Origin: Dactylosporangium roseum
GTDB taxonomy: Bacteria; Actinomycetota; Actinomycetes; Mycobacteriales; Micromonosporaceae
Assembly (NCBI RefSeq): GCF_025264685.1
Contig: NZ_CP073721.1
Coordinates: 2,099,001-2,163,000 of the forward strand
DNA length: 64,000 nucleotides
Direction: 5' to 3'
The position numbers and the translations under genes are program-made. Positions 24,909-33,027 of the stretch are shown in pieces; position 1 is the stretch's first letter; every line of letters starts with the position of its first letter. The notes under the pieces were generated by a model. It ran no database searches, was not told the DNA's origin, and saw nothing but the letters and a program-made list of their open reading frames with translations.

Positions 24909-27563
24909 CTAGTCCCGCTCGGTCGCCGCGGGCGGGCTGCGCAGCGTCAGGATGAGGTCGAGCACGAGAGCGGTCCAGCCGGTCTGGTGCGCGGCGCCGA
25001 GGCCCGCCCCGGTGTCGCCGTGGAAGTATTCGTAGAACAGCAGGAGGTCGTGCCACGCCGGGTCGCGCTGGAACAGGTCGACGTCGCCGAAGAACGCGCG
25101 GCGGCCGTCGGCGTCGTTGACGAACAGCTTGACCAGCCGCAGGGACAGATCGTCGGCGACCTGGCCGAGGGTGGCCATCCTCCCGGTGCCGGCCGGATAC
25201 TCCACCTGGAGGTCGTCGCCGAAGAACTCGGCGAAGCGGCGGATCGCCTCGATGAGGATGTAGTTGACCGGGAACCAGATCGGGCCGCGCCAGTTGGAGT
25301 TGCCGCCGAAGAGGCCGCTGGTGGACTCGGCCGGCTCGTAACCGACCGTGTAGGCGTGGTCGCCGAGGTGGACCGTGAACGGCTCGTCCTTGTGCGCCCG
25401 GGAGAGGGTGCGCAGCCCATACGGCGAGAGGAACTCGTCCTCGTGCAGCATCCGCTGGAGGATCCGGATCAACTGGTCGGGCCCGACCATCGACAGCAGC
25501 CGCAACTGTTGGCCGGCCCGGCTCTTCTTGGCCCCGACGACGTCACCGTACTCCGGCTTGTTGGTGAGGAACCAGCGCAGTCGCGCGGCCACGTCCGGCA
25601 GCCGCCGCAGCGTCGACGAGCTGATGATCGTCGTCGCGGTGAGCGGGAGCAGGCCGACGACCGAGCGCACCTTCAGCGGGATCCGGTGCCCCTCCGCGGT
25701 GCGCAGCACGTCGTAGAAGAACGCCTCCTCCTCGTCCCACAGCCCGAACTCGTAGGCGGCGTCGGCGATGTACGCGAAGTGCTCGAGGAACTTCGCCGCG
25801 ATGTCCTCGTACACCCGGTCGTGCACCGCGAGCGTGAGGGACATGTCAAGGAGGTTCAGCGCGTACATCGCCATCCAGGCGGTGCCGTCGCTCTGCTCCA
25901 GGCGCCCGCCGACCGGCAGCGCGGCCGAGCGGTCGAACGGGCCGACGTTGTCCAGCCCGAGGAAGCCGCCCTCGAAGACGTTGTTGCCCTCGGCGTCCTT
26001 GCGGTTGACCCACCAGGTGAAGTTGAGCAGCAGCTTGTGCAGCACCCGGGCGAGGAAGTCGAAGTCGCGGGAGCCGTCGAGCACGAACACCCGCAGCGCC
26101 GCCCAGGCGTGCACCGGCGGGTTGACGTCGCCGAACGCCCACTCGTACGCCGGGATCTGCCCGTTGGGGTGCATGTACCACTCACGGAGCAGCAACAGCA
26201 ACTGCTCCTTGGCGAACCCGGGGTCGACGCGCGCGATGGCGACGCAGTGGAACGCGAGGTCCCAGGCGGCATACCACGGGTACTCCCACGGGTCGGGCAT
26301 GGACAGCACGTCGCAACTGTTCATGTGCCACCAGTGGCTGTTGCGCCCGTAGCGCCGGCTCTCCGGCGGCGCCTCGGCGACCGGGTCGCCGGTCAGCCAG
26401 CGGGCCACGTCGAAGTGGAAGAACTGCTTGCCCCACATCAGCCCGGCGACAGCCTGCCGGACGACCATCTTCTCCTCGGCCGTCGCGGCCGGTGGCACGA
26501 GGTGGTCGAAGTACGCGTCGGCCTCCGCCCTGCGGCGGGCCATCGTCGACTCGAAGTCGGCCTTCAGGTCGGCCGGGGCGAGGTCCTTGGCACCGGGCGC
26601 GCTGAGGTTGAGCCGCAGCCGGATCTCGTGCGTGCCGCCGGCCGGCACCGAGACGAGGTAGTGCAGGGCGGCCTTGGTCCCGACGCCGTCCGGGTTGACG
26701 CTGTCCTTGCCGTGGATGACGTGGTCGCCGATGCCGTCCTTCGGGTACTCCCGGCCCGGCTTGCCCCAGATCCGCTGCCCGTTGGTCTCGTTGTTGCAGA
26801 ACAGCGGGCGCGGTGCGCCGTCACCGGTCAGCGCCAGCCGGCCCAGCAGGCGGTGCTCGGCGAGCAGGCCGTCGTCCTTGGCGCGGATCTCCGGCATGTA
26901 GTCGCGGCCGGGCAGCCCCCAGGCCCACGTGTTGCGGAACCACAGGGTGGGCAGCAGGTGCAGGGTGGCCGGTTCCGGCCCCATGTTCGTCGCGGTGATC
27001 CGGATGCACATGTCGGTCGGGCCGGCCTTGGCGTAGTCGACCTCGACCGCCCAGTAGCGGTCCTCGTCGAAGATCCCTGTGTCGGCCAGCTCGTATTCGG
27101 GCTCGTCCCGGCCCCGGCGGCAGTTCTCGGCGACGAGCTCGTCATAGGGAAAGGCCCGTTGCGGGTAGTGGTAGCGCCACGTCATCCACGAGTGGGTCGG
27201 CGTGGAGTCCAGATACCACCAGTACTCCTTGGCGTCCTCGCCGTGGTTGCCGAGGTCGCCGCCGAGACCGAACATCCGCTCCTTGAGGATCGTGTCCTTG
27301 CCGTTCCACAGGGCGAGCGCGAAGCAGAACGTCTGCCGGTCGTCGCAGATGCCGGCCATACCGTCCTCGTTCCACCGGTACACCCGGGAACGAGCATGAT
27401 CGTGGGGAAAGTGGTCCCAGGCCGTGCCGTGGGCGCTGTAGTCCTCGCGCACGGTGCCCCAGGCGCGCTCGGAGAGGTAGGGGCCCCAACCCCGCCATGG
27501 GCGCTCACCGCTGTCGGCCTCGGCCAGCCGCCGGTGCTCGGCGTTCCCGTCGTCCTGGATCAC
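24909..27563 (-). CDS. GH63/MGH1-like glucosidase
   Basis: An 884-aa protein of the GH63-like clan (alpha/alpha)6 barrel. The N-terminal beta-rich half has RPWRGWGPYLSERAWGTVRE and FPHDHARSRVYRWNEDGMAG. The C-terminal barrel has DPWEYPWYAAWDLAFHCVAI, QIPAYEWAFGDVNPPVHAWA and GGNSNWRGPIWFPVNYILI, conserved in MGH1-like glycosidases. There is no signal peptide, so it is cytosolic. I chose the GTG at 27563 with GGAG nine bases upstream; the frame stays open far beyond it through the divergent gene, but that part is shadow. It is divergent to a debranching enzyme, suggesting alpha-glucan turnover. Its TAG stop lies in the IS target duplication. Confidence 0.87.
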   Translation of the reverse strand: MIQDDGNAEHRRLAEADSGERPWRGWGPYLSERAWGTVREDYSAHGTAWDHFPHDHARSRVYRWNEDGMAGICDDRQTFCFALALWNGKDTILKERMFGLGGDLGNHGEDAKEYWWYLDSTPTHSWMTWRYHYPQRAFPYDELVAENCRRGRDEPEYELADTGIFDEDRYWAVEVDYAKAGPTDMCIRITATNMGPEPATLHLLPTLWFRNTWAWGLPGRDYMPEIRAKDDGLLAEHRLLGRLALTGDGAPRPLFCNNETNGQRIWGKPGREYPKDGIGDHVIHGKDSVNPDGVGTKAALHYLVSVPAGGTHEIRLRLNLSAPGAKDLAPADLKADFESTMARRRAEADAYFDHLVPPAATAEEKMVVRQAVAGLMWGKQFFHFDVARWLTGDPVAEAPPESRRYGRNSHWWHMNSCDVLSMPDPWEYPWYAAWDLAFHCVAIARVDPGFAKEQLLLLLREWYMHPNGQIPAYEWAFGDVNPPVHAWAALRVFVLDGSRDFDFLARVLHKLLLNFTWWVNRKDAEGNNVFEGGFLGLDNVGPFDRSAALPVGGRLEQSDGTAWMAMYALNLLDMSLTLAVHDRVYEDIAAKFLEHFAYIADAAYEFGLWDEEEAFFYDVLRTAEGHRIPLKVRSVVGLLPLTATTIISSSTLRRLPDVAARLRWFLTNKPEYGDVVGAKKSRAGQQLRLLSMVGPDQLIRILQRMLHEDEFLSPYGLRTLSRAHKDEPFTVHLGDHAYTVGYEPAESTSGLFGGNSNWRGPIWFPVNYILIEAIRRFAEFFGDDLQVEYPAGTGRMATLGQVADDLSLRLVKLFVNDADGRRAFFGDVDLFQRDPAWHDLLLFYEYFHGDTGAGLGAAHQTGWTALVLDLILTLRSPPAATERD

Positions 27564-27673
27564 GTAACCATTCTCCGTCGCCCATATTTCCGTGAAGCTG
27601 AAGGTGTGACCGATGATCGACTCCTTCGGGCCCTTCAGGGCATTTGTTCCTACACCATGTAGCCCCTTGATCA

Positions 27674-27727
27674 ACAATCTTTGTGGCGAAGCGCTCGCCA
27701 TTGGCCACCGCCAGCCACAAAGATTGT
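27674..27727. promoter_or_regulatory. 14-bp inverted repeat in the divergent glycosidase promoter
   Basis: ACAATCTTTGTGGC and its exact complement GCCACAAAGATTGT are separated by 26 bp, and the right arm ends 4 bp before the debranching-enzyme ATG. It could be an operator controlling both divergent glycosidase genes or a hairpin covering the ribosome-binding region of the rightward gene, which has no clear Shine-Dalgarno. It is more AT-rich than its surroundings. Confidence 0.6.
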
Positions 27728-27731
27728 GCGC

Positions 27732-29639
27732 ATGGTGGTGTTGGGTCCGCAGGTATGTGGTGATTTGTCGCTCGGTGCGACGCGTGAGTGGCTTGTCCCG
27801 GACGGCGCCGGTGGCTACGCCATGGGCACCGTCTCCGGCCTGCGGACCCGCAGGTACCACGGCCTGCTCGTGGTCGCCGAGCCCGGCCGGCCCGCCCGCC
27901 GCCACCTGGCCCTCGCCGCCCTGGACCCGGTCCTGACGCTGCCGTCCGGCGCGACCGTCGAGCTGGCCGCGCACGAGTGGGCCGGCGGCGTCGTCAGCCC
28001 GCAGGGCCACACGCTGATCGAGCGGTTCGACCTCGTCGACGGGCTGCCCCGCTGGCGCTGGCGGATCGGCCCGGTGGTCGTCGAGCGCGAGCTGGCGATG
28101 ATCCATGGCCGATCGCACCTCGGCGTCGTGCACCGGGTGGTGAGCGCGCCCGGCCCGGTCACACTGACCCTGAAGGCGCTGGTCACCTGGCGCGACGCCC
28201 ATGGCGAACGGACCGCGGGCGGCCCGCCGCCGCGGGTCGCGAGCTCGTCCGGCGGCGCGGTGGTCGAGCGGGCCTTCCGGATCGCCGGTCCCGGCTGGGA
28301 GCCGATCGGGGAGTGGTACCGCGGCGCCCGCACCCGGGCGGAGGAGGAGCGCGGCCTGGCCGCCCACGAGGACCTGTGGTGCGCCGGACGGTTCCGGGCC
28401 GAGCTGCGACCGGGGGAGAGCCTCGAGGTCGAGGCCTGGACCGATGTCACCGGCGACCTGACCACCGACCACCGCCGCGGTGCCCGGCGGGTCGTCGACC
28501 GGGCCCGCGCCCGCAACCGCGCCCTGACCCACGACGCCGCCGACGCCGCCGACCGCGCGCTCGTCCTCGCCGCCGACGCGTTCGTGGTCGCCGGTCCGCA
28601 GGGCGCGCCCGACGTCGTCGCCGGCTACCCCTGGTTCGGCGCCTGGTCCCGCGACACCATGATCTCCTACGCCGGCCTGTTCCTGGCCACCGGCTGGTAC
28701 GACGAGGGCCGCGAGCTGCTGCGCGCCTACGCGGGCACCCTCTCCGAGGGCATGCTCGCCAACACCGCCGACACCGGGCAGACCGAGCACAACACGGTCG
28801 ACGCCACCCTGTGGTTCCTCCACGCGATCGAGCGGCACGTCGCCGGTACCGGCGACGACGACCTCGCCGCCGAACTGCTGCCCGCGCTCGACACGGTCGT
28901 CGCCGCCCACCTCGCCGGCACCCGCTACGGCATCCGGGTCGATCCGGCCGACGGCCTCGTCACGCAGGGCGCCCCCGGCGTCGCGCTCACCTGGATGGAC
29001 GCCCGCGTCGACGGAGTGCCGATCACCGCCCGGGCCGGCAAGCCGGTCGAGGTCAACGCGCTGTGGGTCAACGGGCTGGGGGCGATCGCGGCCCTCAAGG
29101 AGCGGCTCGGCCGGGACGCGAGCGATGAGCACCGGCTCCGCGCCCGGGCGCGGGCGTCGTTCGAGCGGCGGTTCCCGATCGGCGATCGGCCGGTGGTCCC
29201 CCTCCACGACGTCGTCGACGGGCCCGCCGGCGACGACCCGGCGCTGCGCCCCAACCAGCTCCTGGCCTGGAGCCTGCCGCTGGGGCCGCTGCGCGGCAGG
29301 CCCGTACCGCCGGAACTGTACGAGCTGCTCACCCCGCTCGGGCCGCGCAGCCTCGCCCCGTCGGATCCCGCCTTCGCCGCCGTGCACCGGGGCGGGCCGG
29401 CCGAGCGGGACGCCGCCTATCACCAGGGCACAGTCTGGCCCTGGCTGATCGGCCCGTACGCGGACGCGCTGTCCGCCGGCCCGGACATCCTCCAGGGAAT
29501 CGAGGCCCACCTGTGGGAATGGGGCATCGGCTCGGTCAGTGAGACGGCCGACGGCGCACCGCCGCACCACGCCACCGGCTGTCCGTTCCAGGCCTGGTCG
29601 GTGGCGGAGGCGCTGCGTGTCCGCCGAAAAGTCGGGTGA
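27732..29639 (+). CDS. Glycogen debranching enzyme (amylo-alpha-1,6-glucosidase type)
   Basis: A 635-aa protein with the two-domain layout of bacterial AGL enzymes. The GDE_N part has REWLVPDGAGGYAMGTVSGL and RRYHGLLV. The GDE_C barrel has VVAGYPWFGAWSRDTMISYA, TADTGQTEHNTVDATLWFLH, PGVALTWMDARV and YHQGTVWPWLIGPYADAL, including the usual acidic catalytic region. It removes alpha-1,6 branches from glycogen-like polymers in the cytosol. I chose the ATG of MVVLGPQVCGDL; the extra upstream codons overlap the inverted repeat. With the adjacent synthase and glucosidase it forms an alpha-glucan locus. Confidence 0.92.
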   Translation: MVVLGPQVCGDLSLGATREWLVPDGAGGYAMGTVSGLRTRRYHGLLVVAEPGRPARRHLALAALDPVLTLPSGATVELAAHEWAGGVVSPQGHTLIERFDLVDGLPRWRWRIGPVVVERELAMIHGRSHLGVVHRVVSAPGPVTLTLKALVTWRDAHGERTAGGPPPRVASSSGGAVVERAFRIAGPGWEPIGEWYRGARTRAEEERGLAAHEDLWCAGRFRAELRPGESLEVEAWTDVTGDLTTDHRRGARRVVDRARARNRALTHDAADAADRALVLAADAFVVAGPQGAPDVVAGYPWFGAWSRDTMISYAGLFLATGWYDEGRELLRAYAGTLSEGMLANTADTGQTEHNTVDATLWFLHAIERHVAGTGDDDLAAELLPALDTVVAAHLAGTRYGIRVDPADGLVTQGAPGVALTWMDARVDGVPITARAGKPVEVNALWVNGLGAIAALKERLGRDASDEHRLRARARASFERRFPIGDRPVVPLHDVVDGPAGDDPALRPNQLLAWSLPLGPLRGRPVPPELYELLTPLGPRSLAPSDPAFAAVHRGGPAERDAAYHQGTVWPWLIGPYADALSAGPDILQGIEAHLWEWGIGSVSETADGAPPHHATGCPFQAWSVAEALRVRRKVG

Positions 29640-29800
29640 CCGTTACACCCTAGAAATGAGATTTGCCTCCCTGGTAACCCTCGCCCGGCAGGATGAGTAT
29701 CAAGCCCACCCACCAGCTCACACGCGAACGGAGTTTGCGTGTGTCAGCGTTGGCGCGCGTGGGTACCAGTGCGGGCATTTGATCAACACTCCGTTGATCG

Positions 29801-29856
29801 GGTCCCGTCGACCACCTCGGTCGGCGGGGTGCCGACCCAACCGGGTCGGCGGGACC
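29801..29856 (+). promoter_or_regulatory. Structured leader ahead of the glucan synthase
   Basis: GGTCCCGTCGACC pairs with GGTCGGCGGGACC (one G-T wobble), enclosing a second stem GGTCGGC/GCCGACC. The same GCCGACCC can instead pair with the later GGGTCGGC, giving two alternative folds. A separate short palindrome, GATCAAC with GTTGATC, lies just upstream near 29780-29798. The rest of the gap 29640-29888 contains no gene. Confidence 0.45.
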
Positions 29857-29888
29857 TTGACAACCGGAACACCTGTGGGGGCGGCCAC

Positions 29889-31193
29889 GTGAACGAGACC
29901 ATCGGAACACCGACCAGACCGTTACGAGTGCTGATGCTGTCGTGGGAGTACCCGCCGGTGGTCGTCGGCGGGCTGGGGCGGCACGTGCACGCCCTCGCGA
30001 CGTCACTGGTGACGGCGGGGCACGAGGTGACCGTGGTGACCCGGCACGCGCCCGGCGCGCCCCTGGAGGAGTATTCGGAAGGCGTGCGCATCGTCCGCGC
30101 GGCCGAGGACCCGCCGCTGTTCCCGCTCGCGACCTCGACCCTGCTGGCCTGGACGATGGCGTTCAACCACACGCTGACCCGCGCCGCCCTGCGTGCCGCG
30201 GCCGGCGGCGAGTACGACCTCATCCACGCCCACGACTGGCTCGTGACGCACACCGCGGTCACGCTCAAGGAGAGCCTCGACCTGCCGCTGGTCGCCACGA
30301 TCCACGCGACGGAGGCGGGCCGCCACCAGGGCTGGCTGCCCGACGAGACGAACAAGTGCATCCACTCGGTCGAGTGGTGGCTCGCGCACGAGGCCTGCCG
30401 CGTCGTGGTCTGCTCCGAGTACATGCGCTGGGAGGTGACCCGGCTGCTCGACCTGGCGCCGGCGCGGGTGTCGGTCGTCGCCAACGGCGTCGACTCCAGC
30501 GTCTGGAAGGCGCCGTCCCGCGCGGTCAACGCGGCCCGTGCCCGGTTCGCCGGCGACGGCCCGCTGCTCGGCTACGCCGGCCGGCTCGTCTACGAGAAGG
30601 GCGTCCAGGACCTCATCGCCGCCCTGCCCGAGCTGAGCGCCCGGCACAACGGGCTGCGCGTCGTCGTCGCCGGCGACGGCCCCCACCGTGCCGAGTTGCA
30701 GGAGGACGTGCGCCGGCTGCGGCTCCAGCGCGCCGTCATCTTCGCCGGCTTCATGGGCGAGGGCGAGCTGCCCGCGCTGATGGCGGCCACCGACGCCCTG
30801 GTGGTGCCGAGCATCTACGAGCCGTTCGGCATGGTCGCCCTGGAGGGTGCCTCGGCGGGGGCGCCGCTCGCCGTCGCCGCGACCGGCGGCCTGGCCGAGA
30901 TCGTCGAGCCCGGGGTCACCGGCGTCACGTTCCCGGCGAAGAGTCCGGACGCGCTCGCCGCCTCCGTCGGCACGCTGCTCGAGGACGAGCCGTTCGCTCG
31001 TCGTGTCGCGATGAAGGCGCGCACGATGGTCGGCCAGAAGTACGGCTGGTCGACCATCGCGGCGAACACCGCCGACGTCTACCGCGCGGCGATCACCGAG
31101 GCCCCCGGCTTCGCGGCCCGGCAGGCCGCGACCTACCTGGAGCACGGCCGCCCGCACATCGTGGTCCCAGACGGCAACCTCCTGTCACTGTAA
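29889..31193 (+). CDS. Rv3032-like alpha-glucan synthase (GT4 family)
   Basis: A 434-aa GT-B glycosyltransferase. The N-terminus PLRVLMLSWEYPPVVVGGLG and the following GRHVHALA, HAHDWLVTH and STIHATEAG-like ATIHATEAGRHQGW match mycobacterial Rv3032, an alpha-1,4-glucan synthase. The C-terminal domain has YAGRLVYEKGVQDLIAALP and the sugar-nucleotide EX7E region PSIYEPFGMVALEGASAG. It is cytosolic and should elongate an alpha-1,4-glucan from a nucleotide sugar. The GTG start gives the family N-terminus. Downstream of a debranching enzyme, it is a likely partner in glucan metabolism. Confidence 0.87.
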   Translation: MNETIGTPTRPLRVLMLSWEYPPVVVGGLGRHVHALATSLVTAGHEVTVVTRHAPGAPLEEYSEGVRIVRAAEDPPLFPLATSTLLAWTMAFNHTLTRAALRAAAGGEYDLIHAHDWLVTHTAVTLKESLDLPLVATIHATEAGRHQGWLPDETNKCIHSVEWWLAHEACRVVVCSEYMRWEVTRLLDLAPARVSVVANGVDSSVWKAPSRAVNAARARFAGDGPLLGYAGRLVYEKGVQDLIAALPELSARHNGLRVVVAGDGPHRAELQEDVRRLRLQRAVIFAGFMGEGELPALMAATDALVVPSIYEPFGMVALEGASAGAPLAVAATGGLAEIVEPGVTGVTFPAKSPDALAASVGTLLEDEPFARRVAMKARTMVGQKYGWSTIAANTADVYRAAITEAPGFAARQAATYLEHGRPHIVVPDGNLLSL

Positions 31194-31235
31194 CCCCTCC
31201 CTCCCTCCCTCCCTCCGTCCCTCCCTCCCCGCCCG
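31194..31235. repeat. CCCT microsatellite
   Basis: About nine near-perfect CCCT units follow the glucan-synthase stop codon directly, one of them altered to CCGT. It joins the left edge of palindrome copy 7. Confidence 0.9.
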
Positions 31236-31238
31236 CGC

Positions 31239-31338
31239 GCCCGATTGCGCGTCGATCTTGCAGTTATGGTGCCGTGAAACTCCCAGTTCGTCCGGGTTTG
31301 TCAGGCACCACAACTGCAAGATCGACGCGCAATCGGGC
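31239..31338. repeat. Long palindrome family P1, copy 7
   Basis: Arms of 35 bp with one mismatch (A opposite C) surround a 30-nt loop in the reverse orientation. The inner flank GTCGATC pairs with GATCGAC here, whereas copies 3 and 6 use TTGATC with GATCAA, another compensated change. It lies between the glucan synthase and a kinase. Confidence 0.96.
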
Positions 31339-31425
31339 CGGTCGACGTTGTGGGGTCGCCAGCGCGCCCGGTGGCCGGTACGGTTCCTGAGGAACAACGA
31401 CCGGAATCGATCAGGACGGCTAGGT

Positions 31426-33027
31426 GTGAGCGGCACGGCCGACGAAGTCCTCGGGAACAGGTACCGGCTCATCGCACCCGTCGGCACCGGTGGCATGGCG
31501 GTGGTCTGGCGCGCCCGCGATCTCGTGCTCGACCGTGACGTCGCGGTCAAGCTCCTCGCCGGGGAGCTGGCCACCAAGCCCGGCAACCGCGAGCGGATCC
31601 GCGCCGAGGCGCAGGTGGTCGCCCGTCTCCAGCATCCCGGCATCACCGCGGTGCACGACTACGGCGAGGCCGGTGACCTCGCGGAGGGCCGCAACGGTCG
31701 CCGGCCGTACGTCGTCATGGAGCTCCTCGACGGCGAGCTGCTGTCGAACCGGCTGCGCGCCGGCCCGATGTCGTGGCGGCGGGCCACCCAGATCTGCGCC
31801 CAGGTCGCGGCCGGACTCGCCGCCGCGCACGCGCGCGGCGTGGTGCACCGCGACATCAAGCCGAGCAACATCATGCTCACCTCGGCCGGCGCCAAGATCC
31901 TCGACTTCGGCGTCGCCGGGCTCACCGGCTCGGTCGACCCCGACGACGAGCGCGACGGCACCGTCTTCGGCACCCCGGCGTACCTCGCCCCGGAGCGGCT
32001 CCTCGGCGGCAGCGTCGTGGCCGCCACCGACGTCTACACCGTCGGCCTGCTCGCCTACCGCTGCCTCACCGACCGGCTGCCCTGGCACGCGGACACCCCG
32101 ACGCAGATGATCGCCAACCACGTCTACGAGCCGCCGCACCCGCTGCCGGAGATCCCCGGCCTGCCCGCGGAGATCGGCCGGCTCGTCGGCCGCTGCCTGA
32201 CCAAGGACCCCGACGCCCGCCCGCCGGCCGCCGAGGTGGCCCGCGTGCTCGCCGCGGCGACCGGCATCCACATCGTGCTGCCCGACGAGGACGGCTCGAC
32301 GACGCAGGAGGTGCACGCCCCGGTCCAGCCGCCGGACGCGGACGCGGAGCCTTCCCGGGGACAGCGGTCCGAGCAGCGGCGCGGCCAGCGGCGCACCTGG
32401 ACCGCGGCCGCGGTGCTCCTGGCCGCCGCCGGCGCCACGACCGGCATGATCGTCTGGCAGCCGTGGGCGGCGAAGTCGGGCTGCCGCGTCGACTTCTACA
32501 TCCGGCCGGAGGAGGGCGGCTTCGCCGAGCGCAAGTTCGAGGCCCGGGTGACCGTCGCCAACGCCGGCAACCGCACGCTCGATCCCTGGGTGCTGCGGTT
32601 CCGCCTGCCCGGCGGGCAGACGATCGACCGGATGGACGGCATCCTGAGCCACCGCGCCGAGATCGGCGGCATCCGCGTCACCGGCGAGGAGCCGTTGCCG
32701 CCGGGCAAGGCGGTCACGTTCGGCATCAACGGCTCCGGCGGCGAGCCGATCCCGCCGGAGGGCTTCGCGCTCAACGAGACCGACTGCGACACCCGCATCT
32801 CCGAGCGGGGCCCGGGCAGCCAGTTGCCCGGGCTCACCGGCGGCGTCATCGACGCGCCGGCGGGCGAGGAGCGGCCGCCGTCACTCCCGCCGCGGCGACC
32901 GGGCGGCAGGCCGCCCGGCGACCCCGGCGGGCGCGGCGGAAGCCCGCCCGCACTGCCCTCGTCGAGCTACGGTTACAGCACCCCGCCGGCCCAGCGCACC
33001 AGAAAGAGGCCCCGCGTCCGTGCCTGA
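31426..33027 (+). CDS. Transmembrane Ser/Thr kinase with CBM2-like ectodomain
   Basis: A 533-aa receptor-type kinase. The kinase domain is complete: GTGGMAVV (20-27), Lys42, HRDIKPSN (141-148), DFG (160-162) and FGTPAYLAPE. A juxtamembrane stretch rich in Arg/Gln precedes one transmembrane helix (about 325-344). The extracellular part (about 350-460) has strands and Trp/Asn/Gly positions resembling a family 2 carbohydrate-binding module (EARVTVANAGNRTLDPWVLR; two cysteines). A Pro/Gly/Arg-rich tail follows. It may sense a wall or extracellular polysaccharide. The GTG of VSGTADEV is the family start. It overlaps the patatin gene by 8 nt. Confidence 0.88.
   Translation: MSGTADEVLGNRYRLIAPVGTGGMAVVWRARDLVLDRDVAVKLLAGELATKPGNRERIRAEAQVVARLQHPGITAVHDYGEAGDLAEGRNGRRPYVVMELLDGELLSNRLRAGPMSWRRATQICAQVAAGLAAAHARGVVHRDIKPSNIMLTSAGAKILDFGVAGLTGSVDPDDERDGTVFGTPAYLAPERLLGGSVVAATDVYTVGLLAYRCLTDRLPWHADTPTQMIANHVYEPPHPLPEIPGLPAEIGRLVGRCLTKDPDARPPAAEVARVLAAATGIHIVLPDEDGSTTQEVHAPVQPPDADAEPSRGQRSEQRRGQRRTWTAAAVLLAAAGATTGMIVWQPWAAKSGCRVDFYIRPEEGGFAERKFEARVTVANAGNRTLDPWVLRFRLPGGQTIDRMDGILSHRAEIGGIRVTGEEPLPPGKAVTFGINGSGGEPIPPEGFALNETDCDTRISERGPGSQLPGLTGGVIDAPAGEERPPSLPPRRPGGRPPGDPGGRGGSPPALPSSSYGYSTPPAQRTRKRPRVRA

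Noticed and set aside
24903..27662. A 919-codon plus-strand frame
   Set aside because: It is antisense to the glucosidase, whose motifs and GTG start are convincing.
24909..29570. A 1553-residue glucosidase
   Set aside because: The part beyond 27563 is antisense to the debranching enzyme; a GTG with a ribosome-binding site and family alignment give 884 residues.
1413..31338. A CRISPR array made of the repeated palindromes
   Set aside because: The copies are kilobases apart, single, and lack regularly spaced unique spacers or cas genes.
31258..31425. An N-terminal extension of the receptor kinase through palindrome copy 7
   Set aside because: The added codons are read from the repeat itself; similar extensions appear wherever a P1 copy precedes a gene.
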